A stretch of DNA of 64,000 nt, from the NCBI GenBank assembly GCA_947502635.1, contig CANNAN010000003.1, positions 124,001 through 188,000 on the forward strand, in the 5' to 3' direction. Under the pieces are notes generated by a model. The model worked only from the letters and a program-made list of their open reading frames with translations. It did not search any database and was not told the origin of the DNA. Shown here one piece after another: positions 17,713 through 26,058 of this stretch. The stretch comes from an uncultured Flavobacteriaceae bacterium (GTDB lineage Bacteria; Bacteroidota; Bacteroidia; Flavobacteriales; Flavobacteriaceae). A program made the translations under genes and the position numbers. Positions within the stretch are counted from its first letter, which is position 1. Every line of letters starts with the position of its first letter.

Positions 17713-18286
17713 AAACGAACATCGCCATTTTGTAATCTATAAACCATATGGTTATTTAAGCCAGTTTAAAAGTCACGATTCCAAACAACAATCAAAAAAG
17801 TTTTTAGGATTACTTCACGATTTTCCAGAAGGCATTATGGCGATTGGTCGGTTAGATGAAAAATCTGAAGGGTTATTATTACTTACTACCGATGGCAAAA
17901 TGAGCGATTTTGTTAATAGCCGAAAAGTTGAAAAGGAATACTATGCACAGGTAGATGGTGAAATTTCGGAGGAAGCAATAAATAAATTAAAAGCGGGTGT
18001 GGAAATTGGTTTTGATGGTAAAAAGTATCAAACAAAACCTTGTAAAGCTTTTAAGTTAAAAGTAGTGCCAGATTTTCCAGAACGGTCACGAAAAATTAGA
18101 GATGACAGGCATGGACCAACGTCATGGGTATCTATAATTTTAAACGAAGGTAAATTTAAACAGGTGCGAAAAATGACTTCAGCAGTTGGTTTTCCAACAT
18201 TGCGTTTAATAAGAGTGCGAGTAGGAGATATTCTCATTAACTCAATGCGGGCAGGAGAGGCTGTTGAGGTGGATCAATTACTTTAA
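17699..18286 (+). CDS. rluE: RluE-type 23S rRNA pseudouridine synthase
   Basis: This is a short RsuA/RluE-family enzyme without an S4 domain. The catalytic motif GRLDEKSEGLLLLTTDG contains the essential Asp (about residue 56). Other family strings are VIYKPYGYLSQFKS, VEKEYYAQVDGEI and FKQVRKMTSAVGFPTLRLIR. E. coli RluE modifies U2457 of 23S rRNA; the same target is inferred here from length (195 aa) and similarity. The ATG lies within the end of topB in another frame. Confidence 0.88.
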   Translation: MEVSKNEHRHFVIYKPYGYLSQFKSHDSKQQSKKFLGLLHDFPEGIMAIGRLDEKSEGLLLLTTDGKMSDFVNSRKVEKEYYAQVDGEISEEAINKLKAGVEIGFDGKKYQTKPCKAFKLKVVPDFPERSRKIRDDRHGPTSWVSIILNEGKFKQVRKMTSAVGFPTLRLIRVRVGDILINSMRAGEAVEVDQLL

Positions 18287-18294
18287 GCTGTTTT

Positions 18295-18313
18295 AACAAT
18301 GAGTATCATTGTT
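18295..18313 (+). terminator. Small hairpin after rluE
   Basis: AACAATGA and TCATTGTT form a perfect 8 bp stem with a GTA loop, 8 bp after the rluE stop. It lacks a T-tract and could be a weak terminator or an operator-like dyad. Confidence 0.4.
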
Positions 18314-18339
18314 GATGTTAAAATGGTTATTAAGACTAA

Positions 18340-18680
18340 TTAAGGCAATTTATTTGAGTTTTGGTGTTTCTCATCGTAAAAAGCATTATTTTTTCTTATA
18401 AAATATATATAAGCAGCAATAGAATATATTCCTATAAAAAGACCACTAGCTTTTTGACTTATTATTAAAGTAAGTGACGATCCTAAAATAAAACATAATA
18501 GGCCAAAAATTTAATGAAACTTTTTAAAGAAAAGAATGTAATGGTCAATATCAAATTGAACGCATTTCTTTTTACTCATAGTATTATAGCCAGAAAGAAG
18601 GTGTTTTACATTATTTATAGTTATGCCATAAGCTATACGATAAATAGAAAACTAATTCCAAGAATAATAATGTAAACTAT
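18340..18680 (-). pseudogene. Broken DUF3784-like membrane protein gene
   Basis: On the minus strand three frames join into one recognisable protein: VYIIILGISFLFIV, then YGITINNVKHLLSGYNTMSK continuing to DHYILFFKKFH, then IFGLLCFILGSSLTLIISQK continuing to YIYFIRKNNAFYDEKHQ. LLSGYNTMSK and the two membrane segments are typical of DUF3784 proteins. Two frameshifts and no evident start codon show that the gene is dead. It fills most of the gap between rluE and the membrane protein gene at 18698. Confidence 0.75.
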
Positions 18681-18697
18681 TTAAAGTTTACTTATTG

Positions 18698-19339
18698 TTA
18701 AACTTCTAGCTTCTTTAGTTCTTTGTAATTACTGTTAAGGCGTTTTAATAAAAGACCATAAACCACCCAGTAGAATAATAACAAAATTCCAATTGCTATT
18801 GCTAAAAATAAGACAACCATTATTATAAATACGGCATAAAATTTAAAAACTTCTCCACTAGCGGCTGCCTTTTCTATTTGGGCTACAATAATTTGGTTTT
18901 GATTTAACACAATATATAAAGCAGCAAAAGTTGTAATCACTAAATAAATTAAATTAAACGCTACATAATGTTTTACAGTTTTTCTTGTTTTTAGAATATT
19001 CTCCATAAGTAACTTGGCATTATCTGTAGCCGAAATTCTTCGGTAGTTTCTAAAAAACAAATAAAAGAAAAAGACTAAAATAATATACCCTATAACTATC
19101 AAGGGTATAAAAATGGGATCTGCACCTAATTGATCAAAGCGTTTTATGCTTTCGGTATCTTTTAATAAAAAAGAAATAAACGTCCAAAAGGCAAACTCTA
19201 ATAAACTAATTATAAAAATCCATTTTACGATGGAAGATGATTTTTTTAAGATCATCTTGTATATTTCATTATAAGTTAGTTTAGGATATACATTATCATC
19301 CTTATTCCAATCTTTTTTTAATAAATCTAATTCATCCAT
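18698..19339 (-). CDS. Four-helix membrane protein paired with an ECF sigma factor
   Basis: The soluble N-terminus MDELDLLKKDWNKDD is followed by four hydrophobic segments (about residues 35-60, 75-100, 120-145 and 160-190). I do not recognise a characterised domain. Its ATG lies 4 bp after the stop of the sigma factor gene, in the usual place of an anti-sigma factor, and the LxxLKKDW opening is common in such flavobacterial partners. A role in holding or sensing for the sigma factor is inference. Confidence 0.75.
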   Translation of the reverse strand: MDELDLLKKDWNKDDNVYPKLTYNEIYKMILKKSSSIVKWIFIISLLEFAFWTFISFLLKDTESIKRFDQLGADPIFIPLIVIGYIILVFFFYLFFRNYRRISATDNAKLLMENILKTRKTVKHYVAFNLIYLVITTFAALYIVLNQNQIIVAQIEKAAASGEVFKFYAVFIIMVVLFLAIAIGILLLFYWVVYGLLLKRLNSNYKELKKLEV

Positions 19340-19343
19340 ATGC

Positions 19344-19838
19344 TCACGGATTTAATATGGTTCTAAGTTTCGTTTTTATTCTATTCATCTTCACACGTGC
19401 ATTTACTTCACTAATTCCCAAAGTTTCACTAATTTCTCTATAATCCTTATCTTCTAAGTATAAGAAAACGAGTGCTTTTTCAATATCATTTAATTGATGT
19501 ACAGCTTTATAAAGTACTTTTAATTGTTCTTCTTCTGTATCATCATAATTCTCTGCTTTAATTTTAAATTCAACACCATCAAAATCTTGCGTATTAATAG
19601 TACGTTTTGATTTTCTATAAAGTGTAATAGCAGTATTTAAGCCTACTCTATACATCCATGTACTAAACTTAGCATCCCCTCGAAATTTAGGGTATGCTTT
19701 CCACAGTTGGATGGTTATTTCTTGAAATAAATCGTTGTGTGCATCATAATTATTGGTATATAAACGACATACTTTATGTACAATATTTTGATGCTTTTCA
19801 AGCAATTCAACAAAATTATGTTCTAGCTCTTGATTCAA
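19344..19838 (-). CDS. ECF RNA polymerase sigma factor
   Basis: At 164 aa it has sigma-70 region 2 (LFQEITIQLWKAYPKFRGDA, then KFSTWMYRVGLNTAITLYRK) and region 4 (IEKALVFLYLEDKDYREISE, then TLGISEVNARVKMNRIKTKL). The start is a TTG (MNQELEHNFVELLEKHQ); no ATG lies nearby upstream. It is co-transcribed with the four-helix membrane protein. The regulon is unknown. Confidence 0.93.
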   Translation of the reverse strand: MNQELEHNFVELLEKHQNIVHKVCRLYTNNYDAHNDLFQEITIQLWKAYPKFRGDAKFSTWMYRVGLNTAITLYRKSKRTINTQDFDGVEFKIKAENYDDTEEEQLKVLYKAVHQLNDIEKALVFLYLEDKDYREISETLGISEVNARVKMNRIKTKLRTILNP

Positions 19839-19910
19839 TTTGATGGTTTAGTTACAATATAAGTAGCTTAAAATTTTAAAATGTTACACCTATGTAAAAA
19901 TAATATTTTA

Positions 19911-19944
19911 TTTGGACGTAAAATACGTCTAAATAGTATCTTTG
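19911..19944 (+). promoter_or_regulatory. ndh promoter with a dyad in the spacer
   Basis: TTTG (19911-19914) and TATCTTTG (19937-19944) form a promoter 20 bp before the ndh ATG, with a spacer of 22 bp. The spacer contains a perfect dyad, GACGTA-AAA-TACGTC (19915-19929), placed where a repressor would block RNA polymerase. Confidence 0.6.
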
Positions 19945-19963
19945 CGCTATATTTTATTTTGCT

Positions 19964-21241
19964 ATGAATATTCCCCAATCAGGTTTTCCCAGAGTCGTCA
20001 TTATAGGTGGTGGTTTTGCAGGAATTAATTTTGCAAGAAAAATTGCAAATAAAAATGTGCAAGTTGTTTTAATTGATAAACGAAATTATCACACCTTCCA
20101 ACCATTATTGTATCAAGTTTCTTCAGCAGGGTTAGAGCCAGACTCAATTGCGTACCCGCTTCGTAAAATATTGAAAAACCATAAAAACACATTTTTTCGT
20201 TTAGCGGAAGTCGAATCTATTAATTCGGAAAAAAATGAGCTAATAACAAGTATTGGTAACATAAGTTATGACTACTTGGTAATAGCTACAGGAACTAAGA
20301 CGAATTATTTTGGTAATGAATCCATTGAAACCTATGGTATGCCTATGAAAAAAGTGCCTCAGGCTTTAAATATTCGTAGCTTAATATTGCAAAATTTTGA
20401 ACAAGCTGCCATTACTCATGATAAAGAGCTACGTAAAGCATTGTTGAATTTTGTTATTGTAGGAGGCGGACCCACAGGTGTGGAGTTGGCTGGCGCAATA
20501 GCAGAGCTTAAAAATCATATTTTGCCCAGAGATTATCGAGATTTGATTCCTGCAGATATGCAAATATATTTGTTAGAGGGGAGTTCTCGTGTATTACCAA
20601 CTATGAGTGAACATGCTTCAAAAAAAGCAGCTAAGTTTCTTTCTAAACTTGGCGTTTTAGTTCATTGCAATACATTTGTTAAAAATTACGATGGTAAAAA
20701 AGTAACAACCAATTCAGATTTAGAATTGCAGTCAGAAACTTTAATTTGGGCTGCGGGTGTAACAGGAAATCCCGTAGAAGGACTTCAAGCAGACGTACTT
20801 GTAGACCGTGCTAATAGATACAAAGTGAATGAATATAATCAAGTTGAAGGTTATGATACTATTTTTGCTTTAGGAGATATTAGTTTAATGCAAACCGATG
20901 ACTATCCAAATGGACATCCACAGGTGGCCCAACCCGCAATTCAACAAGGCGAACTTTTAGGAAAAAATCTTATAAAATTAATAGAAGGGAAGCCCCTTAA
21001 AAAATTCAAATATAAAGACAAAGGATCGATGGCTACTGTGGGTAGAAATAAAGCTGTTGTTGATTTAAAACGTTTTAGATTTGCAGGTTTTTTTGCTTGG
21101 TTTGTATGGATGTTTGTCCACCTTATGGCATTGGTTGGTTTTAGAAATAGAATGATAGTTTTCTTTAATTGGGGATATAACTATATTAATTTTGACAAAG
21201 CAGCACGGCTTATTATACGTCCGTTTAACAAGTTAAATTAA
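19964..21241 (+). CDS. ndh: Type II NADH dehydrogenase (NDH-2)
   Basis: This is a single-subunit FAD enzyme that oxidises NADH and reduces quinone at the inner membrane without pumping protons. The first Rossmann motif is GGGFAGINFARKIANKNVQV (FAD) and the second VIVGGGPTGVELAGAIAEL (NADH). The flavin/quinone motif NYHTFQPLLYQVSSAGLEPD and ALGDISLM are typical. The hydrophobic C-terminal stretch FFAWFVWMFVHLMALVGF should anchor it to the membrane. The length (425 aa) is normal. Confidence 0.93.
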   Translation: MNIPQSGFPRVVIIGGGFAGINFARKIANKNVQVVLIDKRNYHTFQPLLYQVSSAGLEPDSIAYPLRKILKNHKNTFFRLAEVESINSEKNELITSIGNISYDYLVIATGTKTNYFGNESIETYGMPMKKVPQALNIRSLILQNFEQAAITHDKELRKALLNFVIVGGGPTGVELAGAIAELKNHILPRDYRDLIPADMQIYLLEGSSRVLPTMSEHASKKAAKFLSKLGVLVHCNTFVKNYDGKKVTTNSDLELQSETLIWAAGVTGNPVEGLQADVLVDRANRYKVNEYNQVEGYDTIFALGDISLMQTDDYPNGHPQVAQPAIQQGELLGKNLIKLIEGKPLKKFKYKDKGSMATVGRNKAVVDLKRFRFAGFFAWFVWMFVHLMALVGFRNRMIVFFNWGYNYINFDKAARLIIRPFNKLN

Positions 21242-21496
21242 TAGCTTGTTTTTAGTTTGTTAGAGCTTGTTTGTCGTTTTTGTTTATGATTGTCTTTAAT
21301 AACAAAAACAATACAAATTTGTGCTTTTACTGGCCAGGCATATTATAAAATGCTGAAATAAGACGTTTCTAAATTATAGAAAAATAATATCATAAAAGCG
21401 AAACCCCATTCGTTTTTGAAACTCCCTTTTATTGTGTGAAATTTTCAGTTATATTAAAACTGTACCACTAATTATTCAATTCATCATCAAAAAAAT

Positions 21497-21552
21497 ACAG
21501 TTCGGTTATAATGAATTTTTTTAGCTAAGGTTCTGTTGCAAATTTGCTTCAT
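21497..21552 (+). promoter_or_regulatory. LytTR-type motif and promoter before the TonB receptor gene
   Basis: ACAGTTCGGT (21497-21506), TTTTTTTA (21516-21523) and TTTGCTTCAT (21543-21552) recur before the gene at 33968 with the same 46 bp distance from the first to the last element. ACAGTTCGG fits the known LytTR half-site pattern [TA][AC][CA]GTTN[AG][TG]. TTTG is the likely -7 core. The upstream 255 bp (21242-21496) show nothing else I can assign. Confidence 0.6.
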
Positions 21553-21584
21553 CATAAAAAAGCAAACAACAGAATAATTTACTT

Positions 21585-23738
21585 ATGAAAACTATTTTAG
21601 CCACCTTTTTAGTATTTATATCAATTCAAATAAGTGCTCAAAAAACAATTAATGGAACTGTTTTTAACATGAAAAATATGCCAATAGCAGGTGCCAATAT
21701 TTATCTGGAAGGTACTTATGATGGGAGTACTACAGATGAAAATGGCTCTTTTTCATTTACAACTTCCGAGACAGGAACACAAACTTTAATAATTTCTTAT
21801 TTGTCTTATGAAACATTTACCATGGTTGGCGATGTGTCTTATATGAAAGACCTTATTGTTAAACTTCGGGAGGATGTGAATACCTTAGATGCCGTTGTGT
21901 TGTCTGCAGGTACTTTTTCGGCAGGTGATAATAGTAAAGTTAATGTCTTAAAACCTTTGGATGTTGTTACTACAGCAAGTGCATTGGGTGATTTTGTAGG
22001 AGCTTTGCAAACATTACCAGGTACAACAACAGTGGCAGAAGATGGACGCTTGTTTGTGCGTGGGGGAGATGCTAATGAGACACAAATTTTTATAGATGGC
22101 ATTCGTGTATTTACACCTTATACGCCAACAACCAACAATGCACCAACTCGAGGGCGTTATTCGCCATTTTTATTTGATGGCATTACATTTTCTACAGGAG
22201 GTTATTCGGCAGAATTTGGACAAGCACTATCGAGCGTATTATTATTAAATACTATTGATGAACCCGATCAGGAAAAAACAGATATCGGAATTATGAGTGT
22301 GGGGGCGACGCTTGGAAATACTCAAAAGTGGAAAAGCAGCTCGTTGAGTGTAAATGCGTCTTACATAAACCTAGCACCTTATAATGCTATATTTCCAAAT
22401 AGAAATGATTGGATAAAACCTTATGAAACTGCTTCGGGCGAGGCTGTTTTTAGAAAAAAAACAAATACTGGCTTATTTAAACTTTATGGCGCTTTTGATG
22501 CTACTAATTTTGAATTAACACAAGAAGATATTAATAATAGTGATGGTGCATATTTTAAATTGAATAACAATAATGTGTATGTTAATGGTTCATATAAAGG
22601 AGCTTTAAATGACACTTGGACATTATTTGGAGGTGTAAGTTATACCCATGCAAAAAACAATTTAAACATTATTGAAAGTACCATTAAGGACACTGAAAAC
22701 TCAATACATGCCAAATTGAAATTAAAAAATAGAGTGAGTAACCGACTAAAACTTTATTTTGGAGGAGAATACTTTGCAACGGATTTTACTGAGAACTATT
22801 CAGATAATACAATTAGTCATGCAAAATATGGCTATAATAATAATATAGCCGCAGTTTATGCTGAAGCCGACATTTTTATATCTAAAGATTTAGCATTTAA
22901 ATCTGGATTAAGAGGTGAGTATAGCGAGATTTTTAAAGATTTTACTTTGGCACCAAGACTGTCTTTAGCTTATAAAACGTCAGCTAAAAGCCAAGTATCA
23001 TTAGCCTATGGTAATTTTTATCAAAACCCATCAAGTAATATTTTGAAGTTTAATCAAGCTTTAAAAGCTCAAAATACCTCTCATTATATTTTTAATTATC
23101 AGTACAATGCAGATAGAAGATTGTTTAGAGCAGAAGCCTATTATAAAAAGTATGATAATCTAGTGAAATATGATACCGATTTTGCCAATTTTGACAGTAA
23201 CTACAACAACGAAGGAACTGGTTTTGCTAAAGGCATCGATTTCTTTTGGAGAGATAGTAAAAGCATTAAAAACTTTGATTATTGGTTAAGCTATTCTTTG
23301 TTGGATACTAAGCGAGATTATAACAATTATCTGTCCAAATCACAGCCAAATTTTGCAAATACCCATAACGTATCGGTTGTTGGAAAATATTGGATTAATG
23401 ATTGGAGAAGTCAGGTTGGAATTAGTTATGCCTTAGCATCTGGTAGAACTTTTACCAATCCAAACGAACCAGGTTTTTTAAATAATAAGACCAAACCTTA
23501 TAACAGTTTAAGTATCAACTGGGCCTACTTAATTAGTCCGCAAAAAATATTATATGCATCAGTAAACAATGTCTTAGGGTTTAGAAATATTAACGGTTAC
23601 CAATATGCTAATACACCAGATTTAAATGGTAATTTTAATAGACGTGCTTTGCAGCCTGCAGCAGATCAGTTCTTTTTTGTAGGGTTCTTTTGGACTATTA
23701 GTGAGGATAAGAAAAGCAATCAACTGGATAATCTCTAG
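21585..23738 (+). CDS. TonB-dependent outer-membrane receptor with carboxypeptidase-like N-domain
   Basis: A signal peptide (MKTILATFLVFISIQISAQ) is followed by a CarboxypepD_reg-like domain (about residues 22-100: INGTVFNMKNMPIAGANIYL), a plug domain with TLPGTTTVAEDGRLFVRGGD and ETQIFIDGIRVFTPY, and a beta barrel that ends in an aromatic-rich strand before a short tail. At 717 aa it is shorter than SusC proteins (about 1000 aa), and no SusD partner follows, so a siderophore or small-molecule ligand is more likely than a glycan. The LytTR-type promoter may control it. Confidence 0.9.
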   Translation: MKTILATFLVFISIQISAQKTINGTVFNMKNMPIAGANIYLEGTYDGSTTDENGSFSFTTSETGTQTLIISYLSYETFTMVGDVSYMKDLIVKLREDVNTLDAVVLSAGTFSAGDNSKVNVLKPLDVVTTASALGDFVGALQTLPGTTTVAEDGRLFVRGGDANETQIFIDGIRVFTPYTPTTNNAPTRGRYSPFLFDGITFSTGGYSAEFGQALSSVLLLNTIDEPDQEKTDIGIMSVGATLGNTQKWKSSSLSVNASYINLAPYNAIFPNRNDWIKPYETASGEAVFRKKTNTGLFKLYGAFDATNFELTQEDINNSDGAYFKLNNNNVYVNGSYKGALNDTWTLFGGVSYTHAKNNLNIIESTIKDTENSIHAKLKLKNRVSNRLKLYFGGEYFATDFTENYSDNTISHAKYGYNNNIAAVYAEADIFISKDLAFKSGLRGEYSEIFKDFTLAPRLSLAYKTSAKSQVSLAYGNFYQNPSSNILKFNQALKAQNTSHYIFNYQYNADRRLFRAEAYYKKYDNLVKYDTDFANFDSNYNNEGTGFAKGIDFFWRDSKSIKNFDYWLSYSLLDTKRDYNNYLSKSQPNFANTHNVSVVGKYWINDWRSQVGISYALASGRTFTNPNEPGFLNNKTKPYNSLSINWAYLISPQKILYASVNNVLGFRNINGYQYANTPDLNGNFNRRALQPAADQFFFVGFFWTISEDKKSNQLDNL

Positions 23739-23974
23739 GGTGGTATTTGCAAGTTTGCTTAACGGCTAAGTTAACTGCGTCATATAGGTGAAATACTAAT
23801 AATGTATGTGCTATTTTTCCTAATTTTTAAAATATACCTCACAGTAAATATCTAGTTCTATCCAAAAAACTCAATATTTTAAATGTGTCAATAATACATA
23901 AAGCATTCATTTTAAGTAATATATAATTGTATGAATTCATGTATTTACTTGTATTGATATTTTTACAAAATCTA

Positions 23975-24007
23975 TTTGCCTTTTTAAATAATAAACCTTC
24001 ATATTTG
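23975..24007 (+). promoter_or_regulatory. Probable promoter of the LipL32-family gene
   Basis: TTTG (23975-23978), 21 bp, then CATATTTG, one base from TAnnTTTG, about 97 bp before the ATG. An imperfect dyad TGATAATC-TTA-GGTTATCA follows at 24017-24035. The rest of the 365 bp gap (23739-24103) is AT-rich without recognisable genes. Confidence 0.45.
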
Positions 24008-24103
24008 TAGCTAAATTGATAATCTTAGGTTATCATATAAATCAACCTACTAGTGTTAAAAAATATGCGTATTTATCACTAAAAATCAAATCTATAATTA
24101 TTT

Positions 24104-24787
24104 ATGAAAACAAAAATTTTAATTTTATTAGGCCTATTTGCCTTAGGAACATCTGTTGATTCTCAAGCACAAAAACTAAAGAAATTTGGTGGTTTAACTG
24201 AGAAAAAAATTGGTCCAAAAACGATGAAAGTTCCATATACAGATATCGTATCTTATTTAGGGTATGCTGCTCCAGGTAATGAAGACGAAGTAAAAGACGG
24301 TAAGAAATTTTATTATATCTACGTTTGGATTCCAGCTGTGGCTCCAGAACTTGGAGTAAGAATGATGTCTCCTGTTGGGAAAACCAAAATTAAAGAAGCT
24401 ACTAAATCTGCATCTTATACCGAAAATGCTAATTCTAGCGATTTTTTTGATACCTACATTACTTTAGAACGTTCAAATATTATTAGCAAAGATAATATTA
24501 CCGTAGAAGGTGCAAAGAGTGCCAAATGGACTGTTTTAGAGCGTAATGATGATAGTAGTGAAATGCCTAAACAACCAAGTGGAAGTAGCTATAATTCTTT
24601 ATTAAGATATAAAAGTGAAGTAGGTAATCCTCTTAAAGCATTAACTGCTGGATTATACCGTATAGGTTTTACCACTTACAAAACTGGTGAAGTAAAAGGT
24701 ACTTTTCTTGCCCAGGTTGCAGCTCCAGTTAAATTACCAGGTGTTGTGATGGCTAAAACTATTGAAGAATTAAAAAAAGGATTATAA
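24104..24787 (+). CDS. LipL32-family secreted protein
   Basis: I recognise this as a homologue of the Leptospira surface lipoprotein LipL32. FYYIYVWIPAVAPELGVRMM corresponds to YYLYVWIPAVIAEMGVRM, and GLYRIGFTTYKTGEVKGTF to GLYRISFTTYKPGEVKGSF. The calcium-site residues of LipL32 are kept: D116-T117 in FFDT, D149-D150 in RNDDSS and Y163 in SSYNSL. The signal peptide (about 1-22, ending SQAQ) has no lipobox Cys, so unlike LipL32 it should be soluble or held by other means. The gene stands alone, with its own promoter and terminator. The function is unknown; surface exposure and calcium binding are inference. Confidence 0.88.
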   Translation: MKTKILILLGLFALGTSVDSQAQKLKKFGGLTEKKIGPKTMKVPYTDIVSYLGYAAPGNEDEVKDGKKFYYIYVWIPAVAPELGVRMMSPVGKTKIKEATKSASYTENANSSDFFDTYITLERSNIISKDNITVEGAKSAKWTVLERNDDSSEMPKQPSGSSYNSLLRYKSEVGNPLKALTAGLYRIGFTTYKTGEVKGTFLAQVAAPVKLPGVVMAKTIEELKKGL

Positions 24788-24822
24788 TATATATAATCTA
24801 ATTTACAGGCACACATGTAGGT

Positions 24823-24865
24823 TTATCCCATGTATTCTTTTAAGAGTACATGGGATAATTGTTTT
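24823..24865 (+). terminator. Terminator after the LipL32-family gene
   Basis: TTATCCCATGTA pairs perfectly with TACATGGGATAA across a 12-base loop and is followed by TTGTTTT. It may also serve the convergent esterase gene. Confidence 0.85.
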
Positions 24866-24912
24866 ATAAACCTATTTGTAAAGGTGTTTTATTCTCATTA
24901 CTATTTGAATCA

Positions 24913-25809
24913 TCACTTAGGTGAGAAGTCCTGCTCCAATAAATTTTTACTAGTGACCCATTCATAAAACCGATCAAGCCAATTGGAAACTGGTAGACCT
25001 TTAAGCCATGTCCCAAAACCATGTCCACCATCTGCATACATATGCATACCTGTTTTAATTCCTGCTTTATGCCATTTATTGAAAATAGAGGTAAATGTTG
25101 TGGCGTCTATCAGCTTATCGTTTGCTGCTGCAATGAACAGTGTAGGTGGTGTTAAATGATTTGGCTCTGGGTCAATCACATCGGTGCCAGGATAGACAGG
25201 TACAAGAAAATTTGGTCTGTTAGTTTCGTTGCACGCGTTTACGACACCAAACAATACACAGCCTCCTGCAGAAAAACCCATGAATCCGATTTTATTTGGG
25301 TGTACTCCCAACATTTTTGAATGCTCCCGTACATAAGTGATCGCATTCAGGCCATCGGCAGTAGAATAGGGCATAAGTTTCTTGGTAATCCTGACTCTCT
25401 TTTCGTTATCATTTTTAATAATTTCTTTTAAATCTTGAATACCATCTTTTCCTGTTGGTACTAATCTATATTTAAGTATAAATGCTGTTATTCCTTTACT
25501 ATTAAGCCATTCAGCGACCTTGCGTCCTTCAGAATTAATACTTAATGTATAGAGACCACCACCAGGAGCAATGATTACCGAGATGCCATTTTGCTTTTCA
25601 ACGGTGGGCTTGTATACTATTAATGAAGGTGTAGATACATTGGTAATAACAGGAGCGTTTCCCAATTTAGAGATATATTCTTTCTCAGGGTTAGACCATA
25701 TTATACTATCTGGCTTTATATGTGGTAACTCGATTATTGTTTCCTGTGCATAGGTTACCATAGTGAAAGCGATAAAAAGGTAGGGAAGAAATGCTTTAAT
25801 TTTTATCAT
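24913..25809 (-). CDS. Secreted alpha/beta-hydrolase (acetyl-esterase-like)
   Basis: A signal peptide (MIKIKAFLPYLFIAFTMVTYA) precedes an alpha/beta-hydrolase domain. The oxyanion motif IIAPGGGLYTLSINSEGRKV, the nucleophile GFSAGG (about residue 178), an Asp near IAAANDKLIDATTF and the catalytic His in GGHGFG are all present. This arrangement fits the family of secreted carbohydrate acetyl esterases found in polysaccharide loci. The only possible partner nearby is the beta-helix lipoprotein at 26059 (gap 249 bp). The substrate is unknown. Confidence 0.85.
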   Translation of the reverse strand: MIKIKAFLPYLFIAFTMVTYAQETIIELPHIKPDSIIWSNPEKEYISKLGNAPVITNVSTPSLIVYKPTVEKQNGISVIIAPGGGLYTLSINSEGRKVAEWLNSKGITAFILKYRLVPTGKDGIQDLKEIIKNDNEKRVRITKKLMPYSTADGLNAITYVREHSKMLGVHPNKIGFMGFSAGGCVLFGVVNACNETNRPNFLVPVYPGTDVIDPEPNHLTPPTLFIAAANDKLIDATTFTSIFNKWHKAGIKTGMHMYADGGHGFGTWLKGLPVSNWLDRFYEWVTSKNLLEQDFSPK

Positions 25810-26058
25810 GATAATTTATAAGTACCTTAATTTAATAATTCGTTTAACGAATCTGATTATTAAGTTGTTAATATTTGACAAGATAAGAAGTATTTTGAGG
25901 AAAATAATTAGTTATAAAACTCTTTCGATAGGTTATTCTCCTTAATTGATGGTCTCTACTCTTTTTGTAGCTTAAAATTTAGAGGTAAATTAACTTAGTC
26001 TAAATGCTTTTTTTGAATAATCAGCTAGAATTTAAATCTTTTCAGATAAACTTATATT

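Noticed and set aside
21585-23738. SusC/SusD polysaccharide utilisation locus
   Set aside because: The receptor is short and no SusD, glycoside hydrolase or polysaccharide lyase of a standard locus follows.
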